DNA from: Phascolarctos cinereus
Lineage: Eukaryota; Chordata; Mammalia; Diprotodontia; Phascolarctidae
DNA length: 64,000 nt
Assembly: GCF_002099425.1 (NCBI RefSeq)
Contig: NW_018344105.1
Location: 5,024,501 to 5,088,500 of the forward strand
Reading direction: 5' to 3'
The notes beneath the pieces were generated by a model. The model was not told where the DNA came from and searched no databases. It worked only from the letters and a program-made list of their open reading frames with translations. This document shows positions 55,496 through 64,000 of this stretch, in pieces. The first letter of the stretch is position 1. Every line of letters begins with the position of its first letter. The translations under genes and the position numbers were made by a program.

Positions 55496-55599
55496 AGAAA
55501 AAACTGCATGATGTCATTGCCATCCCTGCCCCATAGAGAAGCCATTATCCCCAAACAGAGCTGGTAGAAAGCCACACTGAATACAGTTAGGGTCAGCAG

Positions 55600-55613
55600 C
55601 CACCAGGTGGCAG
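55600..55613 (+). promoter_or_regulatory. CTCF-like motif, exact core match
   Basis: ccaccaggtggcag matches the CTCF core consensus at every position. It is outside recognised repeats. With the minus motif at 53867 it forms a divergent pair about 1.7 kb apart. Binding is inference. Confidence 0.55.
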
Positions 55614-55664
55614 TAATGCCCCACACCTCTAGGTCACTGCCCTCCATCCCTGCAATTCCGGAAC

Positions 55665-55795
55665 AGACATCAATAAGGTACCTACTGTGTACAAAGCACT
55701 ATGCTATGTATTGGGCATACACAGGCAAAAACCAAATATAGTCCGTGTCCTCAAGGAGATTCTACTTTACTGGAGCATAGGGCAGGGTTAAATGT
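55665..55795 (-). mobile_element. L2 3'-end fragment
   Basis: Reversed terminus: tacctactgtgtacaaagca, tatgtattgggcatacacag, tgtcctcaaggagattctac. Confidence 0.75.
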
Positions 55796-55799
55796 TTGC

Positions 55800-56080
55800 T
55801 ACTCATGGGGTGTTTTGTTTTTTTGGTGGGATGGGTGGCAAGAATGGAATCTGAGGAGTGCAGTGTTGGGGAGTCAGCCCCTCTAGCCCCAGCTCTTCCT
55901 GTTGAATTGAAAGGTGTTGAGTCATGAGCAACAACTTCCCAGTCCTCGTTCTCTGGAGTCTAAAGAAGTAGGTGTGGGCCTCAAGAAGGCTAGGCCCAAT
56001 CATGGACAATAGCTGGTAGCCTAAGGCCAGGTTTCCCAATTCAGTGTGAATGTTTTGGCTTTAATTATCTGAATAAAGTG
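55800..56080. other. Unassigned sequence
   Basis: Nothing recognised; a T-rich word near 55810. Confidence 0.4.
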
Positions 56081-56081
56081 G

Positions 56082-56335
56082 ATGGAATGCTGGGCCTGGG
56101 GTCAGGAAGACCTGAGTTCAAATTTGACCTCATACTTACTAGCTGTTTGACCCCATACTTACTAGCTGTTTGACCCTGGGCAAGTTACTTAATCATGTTT
56201 GCCTCAGTTTCCTCATCTGTAAAATGAGCTGCAGAAGGAAATATCAAAAATATCTTTGCCAAGAAAACCCCAAATGGGGTCACAAAGAATTTGACACAAC
56301 TGACAAATGACTGAACAACAGCAACAGTCTGGTTA
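56082..56335 (+). mobile_element. RTE-tailed SINE with an internal tandem duplication
   Basis: Head (gctgggcctggggtcaggaa; gacctgagttcaaatttgac), core (gtttgcctcagtttcctcat) and RTE tail (caaatggggtcacaaagaat; gactgaacaacagcaac). A 23-base unit of the core is repeated exactly at 56131-56153 and 56154-56176. Confidence 0.88.
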
Positions 56336-56524
56336 ATGAGTATACGTTATCCTCCTGTGTCCCGGGAACAAGTGATGGGACCTTTCTGGCTCTGACTCCC
56401 AAGTCTTTCATGATTTTTAAAAGAATGATTAACATTCCTGAACAATGGATTGATTGTTGAGTGAATTTTGAGATTTAAAATGGGAAAAGGTCCTGCCAAC
56501 AGGAAGCCAATAGGAAATCACCAC

Positions 56525-56740
56525 GCATTCATAAAGATCTGCTCTATCAGATACTCTGCTAGGCAGTGGGGATATATTTGTAAAAGTGAGAAAGCCTTGC
56601 CTCAAGGAGCTTTTTGGGGGGGTGGGGGGGAGAATACAACATATTTACAGATTAGTGCATACAAGTTTTCTTTTGGGGCTGGACCTGTGATTTCATCAGC
56701 ATATGGAATACTTGGGGAGGAAACTCCCCTTAATCATTGA
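56525..56740 (-). mobile_element. L2 3' end and family U scrap
   Basis: L2 at about 56525-56660 (gatactctgctaggcagtgg; cttgcctcaaggagcttttt, then a G-rich patch), followed by a family U reversed tail at 56680-56740 (ggacctgtgatttcatcagc; ggggaggaaactcccc). Confidence 0.62.
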
Positions 56741-56761
56741 AGATTTGAAACTGTTCTACAA

Positions 56762-57070
56762 GTTAGGATTATAGATCTTTGGAGCTAGAAGGAACTTTCA
56801 AGGTCATTAGCCTAACCCCCTTTACAGATTAGGAAATTGAGACTTGGAGAGGAACACCATGCAGATGGTAAGTGCTCTGAGAATTACCTGAGACACAGAT
56901 CACAGGAGCAGAGTAAGAGCTGGAAGGGACCGTAAGAAGGCAGCAAGTTAAATTTCCTTCTTTTACAAATGAGGAAAGTTCTTGGCTAAGGCCTAGAGAG
57001 GTAAAATGACTTTCCTGGTCATACAGCCTGTATATGTTGGACTTCAACTCAGATTTTTCTGAGTCCAGTC
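56762..57070 (-). mobile_element. Two MIR3-type SINEs in tandem
   Basis: First at about 56762-56890 (ttatagatctttggagctag; cctttacagattaggaaatt), second at about 56898-57070 (gagtaagagctggaagggac; ttttacaaatgaggaaagtt; caactcagatttttctgagt). Same orientation, both with reversed L3-like tails first. Confidence 0.75.
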
Positions 57071-57071
57071 T

Positions 57072-57552
57072 ACATCTCTAAAGGTAAGATCCTTTCCCTA
57101 ACCTAGCCCCCTCTTACCTTTCCAGTCTTTTTACACTTTAGTCCCCAACATGCACTCCTTGATCCAGTGACGCTGGCTATTCCTTGAACAAGACCCTCCA
57201 TCTCTCAGCTCTGGGCTTTCTCTCTGGCTGTCTCACATGCCTGGAATACTCTCCCTCCTCCATTCTGACTACTGACCTCCCTAGCCTCCTTTAAGTCCCA
57301 ACTAAAATCTCTCTTTCTACAGGAAGCCTTCTGCATACCCTTTTAAATCCAGTGTCTTCCTTCTCCTAATTATTTTCTTTTTATCCTGTCTATAGTTTGC
57401 TTTGTATATATTTGTTTGCATGTTGTCTCTCCTATTAGATTGTAAACTCCTTGAGGGCAGGGACTGTCTTTTGCCTCTTTTTGCATCCCCCCTGCAGTGC
57501 TTAGCATAGTGCCTGGCACATAGTAGGTGCTTAGTAAATCTTGATTGCTGAA
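57072..57552 (+). mobile_element. L2 LINE 3' region, well preserved
   Basis: Landmarks in order: cctttccagtctttttacac, ccttgatccagtgacgctgg, catgcctggaatactctccc, cctttaagtcccaactaaaa, tacaggaagccttctgcata, ctccttgagggcagggactg, agtgcctggcacatagtagg. Confidence 0.92.
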
Positions 57553-57850
57553 AGGCCTCTTGAAGGGGAGGTGGCACTTAAGCTAAGCTTTGAAGGGAGC
57601 CAGAGTTTCCAAGAAGTGGAGATGAGACACTAGAACATTCCTGGCACGGGGTACAGCTTGTTGCTCATACATCAAAGGCAAGGAAGCCTGAGGTGGACTG
57701 TTGTGTGTTGAGGAACAACAGATTGTCCAGTTTGGGTGGAGCCAATGTGCATAAGAGGGAGTCAAAGGTAATCAGCATGGAAAGATAGGCTGGGCCTCTG
57801 CCAGATTGTGGAGGGCTTTAAAAGAAAAGGTGGTGATATGGAAATCTTAG
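57553..57850 (-). mobile_element. L2 LINE 3' region, inverted neighbour
   Basis: Reversed L2: aggtggcacttaagctaagc, tttgaagggagccagagttt, aacattcctggcacggggta, gggcctctgccagattgtgg, agggctttaaaag. It faces the plus copy at 57072-57552, so the two can pair in one transcript. Confidence 0.75.
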
Positions 57851-57854
57851 CCAA

Positions 57855-58505
57855 TTCAGACCTTTGAAGAGATCACTAGGGGATTGTTTGAAGAGAAAAC
57901 ACTGCTTGGCTCTGCATTCTTTTTGACAGAACCCTAGAGGCTTGACCAAGCTGAGAGCTGGTGTATTGTTTATAAAGGAAATATCAACCCAAATGGTGCT
58001 TTTTAACCCAGATACAGGCAGAGAGCACTTAATCTCCAAATATCACACCTGGCTTTGGACCTCTAGGAACCACCAGGTATATTTGGCTAGGAAAATGCAT
58101 CAGGAGACAAAGAGCAGGGGGTTGTAAAGGCAAAACCTTAGAGAGTCATGCCCTAGGTTCTCCTCTCCCCTTTCCTAAGTCATTGAAAAGAGAATTAAGT
58201 TAAATACATTAATGGAAATGAATTGTTGCAGACTTAGGCCCAAGTCACTGAGACAGAAACACACCAAAGAGGTCTATATTTAACTGAATGATAGTATTAT
58301 TGGGAGTAAATATGGGGGCTTCTGGTTAACTGGGAGTTACCTTCCTTACTGTATATGATTTCCCACTGTTCAAAGAATTAGAATGTAAGATTCTTCCTAC
58401 TAAATGACCCCAAGTGTAATTTTCTCTCTGCTTGATACAAGACACTTGGGGATCTTGTAAGGCTTTAAAATCATCACTCTGAACCCCAGTTATTACTGTG
58501 GAAAG
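57855..58505. other. Unassigned sequence
   Basis: No repeat or gene recognised in about 650 bases. Confidence 0.4.
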
Positions 58506-58509
58506 AAAT

Positions 58510-59330
58510 TCTGGATGCTGAACTTCAAAGTCCTACACAGTCCCTGATTTCAAGGAGCTTGTGATCTTCTTGGGGAGACCATAAAATGTTTTATAAGTTC
58601 TGAGAGTTAAATGGTCATAGTTCCTAGAGAGATGATGGATGCAGAGCTATAATGAATATTAGAGGTAATCTAGAATTCCCTGCCTCCATTTTATAGTGGA
58701 GGAAACTGGGCTGCTTAGAACTCATAGGACCTTGACCAAGGTCTCACACAGCTAACAAGTGTCAGAACTAAGGCCCTCTGACTTCAAATTCACTGTTTTT
58801 TCTATGTGACTACATTTTAGTCATTACAGACTGGGGAAGACTATCAGGGGAGGCTTCCTGTAGGAGGTGGCATTTGTGTTGGACTTTAAAGAATGCGTAC
58901 ATGTTCAGCAGGAAGGTTTTCCAGTCAAGGGTAAAGACATGGAGAAAGGAGAGGGCAGGTGAGCTTATGGGGCACAGAGTAATCACAGACGAGCTAGCAG
59001 AGACCTAAGAAGACCATCTAGACCTCCCCTCCCCCATTTTATAAACAAAGACAGGACCAGTAAAGTGAGTGAGTTGCCCCAAGTAGTTGGCAGTAGTAGA
59101 ACTAGGATTGAGCCCAGTTCCTCTGATTTAACCAATTCTAGAACTGTCCTCACTGTGAGAGCTGTGTCTCAGGGTTCAATTTGACAGGATCATAATAGGG
59201 ATCAGTATGAGATAGAGCTCAGAAGTAGAGTAGAGGAACTTGAAGTCAGGTTAAAGAATCTTCATTTGACTCCATAATTATGGAAGGACTTTGAGCAAAG
59301 TAATTACATAAACACACCTGTTCCTAAAGA
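58510..59330 (-). mobile_element. L2 LINE interrupted by two MIR3 SINEs
   Basis: L2 pieces at 58510-58610 (ttcaaggagcttgtgatctt), 58825-58985 (ggaggcttcctgtaggaggt; agtcaagggtaaagacatgg) and about 59170-59330 (cataattatggaaggacttt; gagcaaagtaattacataaa). MIR3 copies in minus orientation lie at about 58615-58812 (cattttatagtggaggaaac) and 58988-59165 (acctaagaagaccatctaga). Confidence 0.65.
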
Positions 59331-59344
59331 GCTGGGAGGAAGCT

Positions 59345-59625
59345 TAGAGCAACAGTAGAATATCAGAGCTAGGAGGCTCCTTAGAAGACAGACTAGAATG
59401 TAAAAGCCTGAAGGGACCATGTTGGATGGGATCTTAGAAGCTAGATTAGTGTCAAAGCTAAAAAGGAGATCCCTTAGAACTGGAACACAGATTGTCAGAA
59501 TTGTGACTCCTTGGAACATCACACACCCAGGATATCAGAATAGGGAGCGTCTGATCTTAGAGCCAAAAAGAATTGTAGAACATGGAGTGTCAGAGACTGA
59601 AGGGAAGGGTCTTAGAACTTGCAGC
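59345..59625. repeat. Degenerate tandem repeat of tagaatgtcagagctgg-like units
   Basis: Units of roughly 40-55 bases start with a variant of tagaatatcagagctagga (59352), tagaatgtaaaagcctgaag (59394), tagtgtcaaagctaaaaagg (about 59447), attgtcagaattgtgactcc (about 59492), atatcagaatagggagcg (about 59532) and gagtgtcagagactgaaggg (about 59585), each followed by a cttagaa-type word. It looks like an old minisatellite. Confidence 0.5.
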
Positions 59626-59839
59626 TTGGGCTTGTACATGAGAAAAGAGACCTGGTATTAGCATAGCTATGCGTGCCCCCCCCCAACTTTGGAAGGACTG
59701 AGAGAAGATAAACACACTAATAAAATATTGGTGGCCCTGAACTATGGCCTACAGTTCTGAAAAGGAATTTGAAAGTTTCTAAACCATTCAGCGTGTCAGA
59801 GAAGGACAGAGGAAACTTAAAAACATGTAGCTTGGGCTT

Positions 59840-60640
59840 GTAGCCAGTTTACATGGGAAGGAACCTGGGGTGGAGGGGAGGGTGACTTTTGTTGGGGGTT
59901 CCATATCCATTTTAGAGGCTATGGGCCATATAGCAGCTACTTCCCTTATCCTCTGCCAGAGAAAAGATTTTCTGCCCCAGGTGTACTCCCCATGATGGAG
60001 GCAGGGCCCAAGACAAGATTTTTGCCTTTGCCCCAAAGAGAATCTGGCTCCAAGTTGTCTACAGACCCCAGCTCTTATCTCCCCTTGAAAGCCCTAGCTT
60101 ACCTTTAGATCTTATTCAGATGCACCTTCAACCCTTGCCCTGAATAGAATCTGGCTCCTGTTTGTCTACAGGACCCAGGAAAACCCTTGAACCTTCAAAT
60201 TTCCTAATCAACTCACCTCATCTCCCTTTGAAAGCCTTAGGCTCCCTTTTGTCTATAGGACCCAGAAAGGCCTTCCTTTATCTCCTTTTGAAAGTCCTAG
60301 CCCCACCTTGATTTTGTGCAGATGCCTTTCAAACTTCTGCCTTCCTGTTCCCTCCATTATCTATTTCCATTGTCTATTCAATCTCTCTGACCTCCCCAAT
60401 TAGAATTCTTACCTAGACCCTTTCCCCAACCCCCTTCTCTGGCCACCCAATGTTAACTTTAGTATTTAAGATCCACCTTGGCCCTCATTCAGGGGCTGAG
60501 AACCTCTCATGCCCGCTCGTCTTTACGGGCATCACCTGGTCAACGTGATTTATCACTAATAAACTTTTCCTCTGGCTGAAGAAGATTTGAATTGAATTCA
60601 TTCAGCAGGGCCCGGTACCACGATCTTGGGTCCCAGCACC
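59840..60640 (+). mobile_element. LTR-like fossil (solo LTR candidate, endogenous retrovirus kin)
   Basis: A polymerase II promoter-like layout without coding sequence. U3 has short internal repeats (agaatctggctcc at about 60042 and 60150; cttgaaagcc-type words near 60085, 60224 and 60285; gtctacagac/gtctacagga words). A TATA-like tatttaag lies at 60463-60470. A polyadenylation signal, aataaa, lies at 60558-60563, about 95 bases on, a usual LTR spacing. Exact ends, terminal TG/CA and flanking duplications are not clear, and the end could lie as far as about 60760. It is broken and no internal region is recognised. Alternatively it is a host promoter fragment. Confidence 0.5.
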
Positions 60641-60644
60641 CCAA

Positions 60645-61415
60645 AACCCCTAGACCTCTTCACCCGAGCCTCGTGCACCTGGATTTTGCTGTTTCTCCTG
60701 AACTTTCTTCTCCTAAGCCCAGTAGCGTGGGGAGGTTAGCTTCTTGTTTTTTGTTTCAGTAGCTCGCCCCACCACGATGCTGAGCTTTAGGGGTCCTGCC
60801 ACTGGACTTGGCTTGTCGAAGGAGTAAAGTTGGGGGCCTGGACCCTGTACACTGGTCAGTAAGCTGTTCCTACCCAACCCTGCCTGCCCCACCTCATTAT
60901 TATTACCCCTGCCTTGAAGGAAGGTAGACCTCTGATACTGGGCCTGGAGCCTGAGGAATCAAGGAGAAATCTCTTTGAGTCCCATCTTCCCCTGTGTGGC
61001 CATCTTCATCCTCTTCTCCCTGTTCCTTTTTTCTTCTCCTTAAAAGATAGGCACATTAATATACTACTAGTGGAACTACAGTTTTGTCCTGGAAGAATTT
61101 GTAACTATGCAATAAAAGTTACTAAAATCTTTGGAGATAAGAAATTTAGAGCTAAGGGACTTTAGGATATAGAACTCACCACATCTTGGTGAGTTTCTGT
61201 AACTCTCATCCTGGGAGCACCTGGGTAACTTTTGGGGGGCATTCAGAGGTTATTTACTCATTTTTAAAAACATAAATACCCCTAAAAGAGTATTTCTGTA
61301 CCCACAACAGAATGCAATAAGAGGATTCTATATGAAGCTATAAATCTGTTTCACACCACTTGCTTTTTTTAAAAAAAAGTATATAATAATTTATACATAT
61401 TACTTCCTTTAAATT
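60645..61415. other. Unassigned sequence
   Basis: C-rich to about 60900, then AT-rich. An inverted pair, actcaccacatct and ttggtgagt, lies near 61170-61192. No gene is recognised. Confidence 0.4.
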
Positions 61416-62967
61416 TTTGTTTTGTAATTGATTTTATTTTTCAAGTATTAAGCATTTATTTTTTCTCTCCTAAAAACAAAAAGAAAACCTATGTAACAAA
61501 TATGCATGGTAAAGCTTGACAAGTTCCCATATTAGCTGTGTTCAAAAATGTTAACTTTCAAAACTGTGCTTTTTTCAGAACTTCCTTCTGTTCTCTTCTG
61601 CACATTTTGAAAAAATGTTATACTGGCCCTCTTTTTTTGAGCATACTATTGCTGAACCTCAATCCCTCTCTGATCTCCCTTCCCCCCATTAGCTGAAAAT
61701 TACAAAGGAAAAAGAAAAAAAAACCTTCTAACAAATAAACTTAGTCAAAACAAATTCACACAGTGGCTATGTCCACAAATGCTTGCCTCTGCCCCTTGAA
61801 TCCATCACCTGTCAGGAGGTAGATAGCATCCTTCAGCATTGATTCTCTGAAGACATGGTTGGTCAGTGCTTTGATCAGGGTTCTTTTTTCCTTTAAAATG
61901 TTGTCTTTATATAAATTATTCTCCAGGTTCCTCTAGGTGTCAGTTCTTAATACCTGAAATTCTCTGAAATTGTCTCTTTAGTCATTTCTTAAGGCAAAGG
62001 AACATTCCATTGCATTTATATACCACAATTTGGTTAGCATTTTTCTAATTTTTTAAGAGACAATTTAAGGCACCCCCATTAGATTTTAATTCTTTTCTTT
62101 TTTCTCCCTTAAGGATTAGGAAGTTTATTTTACTTGTGACTGTTTTTTCCCCAGTATTATGCTCCCTTTTAACCAGTCTTAACTCCACCCCATTCCTGCT
62201 TGCTTCCCTGTTTAGTTTGATGTCTTTCTGTACCAAACTGTGTACACCAAGCAATTAACTCTCTCCTGTGTGTGTTTGTCTGTTTTAGTTAAGAGTGAGG
62301 TCCATCTGATCCCCACTCCACCCTGCCTTCCTCTAACTTTGTATATCTTTCTCCTACACCCCTGTTTCTCCACTATTGTATTTCTCCTTTTACCCTCTCT
62401 TTTCTTTATCCTTTTAAAACCCTCAGAATAGACCTACTCTATCCCACTCATCCTACCCCCCTCCCAATTTTAGCTAACTCCTTTGAAAATGTTAAAGTTG
62501 TAAAGAGACACTTGTTTCTCCTCTCCATACTAGAATGTTACAGCTACTGTCATCCTTCATTTGCTCCAATGAATATACCTTTCTAGATTTCTCTGGACTT
62601 CTTTGTATTTCAGAGTTCCTACTCAACCTTGGTCTTTTCATGAGAAATGCTCGAGAGTTCTTTATTCTATGTAATAGTCCTTTTTTCATGTAGGATTATA
62701 CTATCTTTTGCTTTTAGAAATATTACATTCGTAGTTCTCCTCTGTTTTTTAGTATACGCTGCCAGGTCTTATGTGATCGTGACCTTAGTTCCTTAGTTTT
62801 TGCAGTATTTTTACCTTGACATGGGAGCTTTGGATCTTGTCTATGACATTCTTGGAACTTGTCCTTTTGGCGTTCCTTCAGTGGGCTTCCTTCAGTTCCT
62901 TTCTGTCTTCACTTTGTCCTGTGGTTATAATAGATCTGGGCAGTTTTCATTTATGATTTCCTGAAAT

Positions 62968-62969
<2 letters not shown>

Positions 62970-63020
<51 letters not shown>
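62970..63020. repeat. (AC)25 microsatellite
   Basis: An uninterrupted AC run followed by imperfect AC/AT words to about 63110. It lies inside the L1, between ORF1 parts. Confidence 0.97.
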
Positions 63021-63031
<11 letters not shown>

Positions 63032-63160
63032 TACATCTATGTCTATGTATATGCATGTACTATATAAATACACATGTAAATATAAATATATATGTACACA
63101 TACACACATTTCCAGGTATTTTTAAAAATCACAATTTTCCTGGAGTGCAATAATTCTTTT

Positions 63161-63301
63161 TTTTTTTTTTTGGCTAGGCAATGGGGTTAAGTGACTTGCC
63201 CAGGGTCATACAGCTAGTAAGTGTCACGTATCTGAGGTCAGATTTGAACTCAGGTACTCCTGAATCCAGGGCCCATGCTCTACTGCGCCACCTAGCTGCC
63301 C
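63161..63301 (-). mobile_element. Young poly-A SINE (WSINE-like)
   Basis: A T run, reversed core (gtgacttgcccagggtcata) and reversed head (gcgccacctagctgccc). A perfect 16-base duplication, gagtgcaataattctt, flanks it at 63145-63160 and 63302-63317. The head lacks a few bases near 63282. Confidence 0.93.
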
Positions 63302-64000
63302 GAGTGCAATAATTCTTAAGTGATCTCTCTTTGACCTGTTTACCAGGTCATTTAAATAATTTTTTTCAATTTAAGATATCTTAACATGTTTTATTTTTTT
63401 ATTTTTTGTATTTTGTCCTGATACTTCTTGCTGCTTCATGAAGCTGTTGATTACTCTGGTCTCTTCCTATTTCCAGGGAGACCATTTCTTAGATGAGGCT
63501 TACCACTTTCTCTTCTAAGAAATCTGTTCTCCTTCCAATTTCCCACACAGCTTTTATTTCATATTTTATCTCTTGCTTCATTTCTTCATATCATGTTTTT
63601 TCCCCTGCTTCAGTCTTTGTAGAAAATTCATTTTTTTCCTTTTAATTTCTGCCTGCAGTTGTTTTGAATATAGATTTGAAATAATTTTTGATACTGGTTG
63701 GTGTTTTCTTTGATTTAGTCATCCCTCCAACTTTAGTTCCTAGGTTAGGGCTTGATGCCTGAGCCTGCTCTTGGGTAAGGTGGTATGCCCTGCTTGTCCT
63801 TGTCCTGGATCCCCTGGGCTTTTGCACTGACCATCTGCTCATGTTTGCCATCTTCCCTACTCCCTGTCCCCATATTTGAGGGCCCAAATGGGTATCTCAG
63901 GACAGTGTATTAGGGGCCTGCGCTGTCCCGGCAGTGATATAGCAGTGCTACTTAGGTAACTCCCTTGCTTACCAACCTCTATAGAGGCAGGATTTCCTGT

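Larger units (their letters stand above)
61420..64000 (-). mobile_element. Older L1 lacking nearly all ORF2 (half-L1-like), cut by window end
   Basis: On minus: the 3' UTR (61420-61970), a scrap of the ORF2 C-terminus (61980-62045; plus word ccattgcatttatataccac), then directly the inter-ORF and ORF1 region (62100-62950), a microsatellite and a SINE, ORF1 coiled-coil-like sequence (63330-63720) and 5' UTR-like sequence to the edge. The ORF1 part aligns with 5640-6150 of the first L1 (tggtcttttcatgagaaatg; ttaccttgacatgggagctt). Its divergence and different 3' UTR mark an older subfamily. Confidence 0.75.

Noticed and set aside
62970-63020. AC run as Z-DNA regulatory element
   Set aside because: Sequence-compatible, but there is no gene or promoter nearby to suggest a role.
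1-64000. CRISPR arrays, operons, tRNA or rRNA genes
   Set aside because: No regularly spaced direct repeats, no ribosome-binding-site-led gene strings, and all tRNA-like words belong to SINE heads lacking a full cloverleaf.

Overview
This window is gene-poor vertebrate nuclear DNA, almost certainly from a marsupial. It holds LINE-1 copies of marsupial type, L2, L3/CR1 and RTE LINEs, many CORE-SINE (MIR, MIR3, MAR1-like) copies, and a short tRNA-headed, poly-A SINE of the type common in Australian marsupials (WSINE-like). That SINE makes an australidelphian such as a dasyurid my best guess, but this is inference. No bacterial, organellar or viral-genome layout is present, and I found no protein-coding exon I could defend. 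Every open frame that I can place by protein motif is a decayed LINE frame. The window is probably intergenic or deep intronic.

Layout: 1-1.8 kb, mostly unassigned. 1.8-6.7 kb, an L1 on the minus strand that reaches its 5' end, has visible target-site duplications (TSDs) and carries a young SINE inside. 6.9-16.3 kb, a mosaic of L2, MIR, L1 3' end, a palindromic hAT-like element and an L3 tail. 16.4-17.8 kb, a readable triple nest (L1 inside a hAT-like MITE inside a MIR3 SINE). 19.4-24.4 kb, L2, then an old L1 tail, then an L1 lacking its endonuclease and reverse transcriptase (half-L1-like). 24.4-33.6 kb, MIR and L2, including a 1.5 kb L2 segment, with about 1.4 kb of unassigned sequence at 25.8-27.2 kb. 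34.3-35.3 kb, an older L1. 35.4-41.9 kb, SINE clusters, MITEs and an L2 interrupted by an RTE 3' end. 42.0-43.7 kb, L3 on minus. 44.2-45.0 kb, an L1 split by an L2. 48.5-49.9 kb, L3 on plus with readable reverse-transcriptase motifs. 49.9-52.0 kb, an RTE LINE on minus with a readable endonuclease motif. 53-59.6 kb, SINE and L2 fragments and two CTCF-like motifs. 59.8-60.7 kb, an LTR-like fossil. 61.4-64.0 kb, a second half-L1-like element running off the window end.

The elements work together in one sense. Several SINE families share a tRNA-derived head but carry different tails, and the tails match LINEs present in the same window (L2, L3, RTE, and poly-A for L1). This is the known parasitism of LINE machinery by SINEs. 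I see no undescribed functional system. The most informative items are the nested insertions with target-site duplications, a probable L1 3' transduction, two L1 copies lacking the catalytic part of ORF2, MITE families with terminal inverted repeats, and CTCF-like motifs. Element boundaries were judged by eye; most are uncertain by 10-30 bases.
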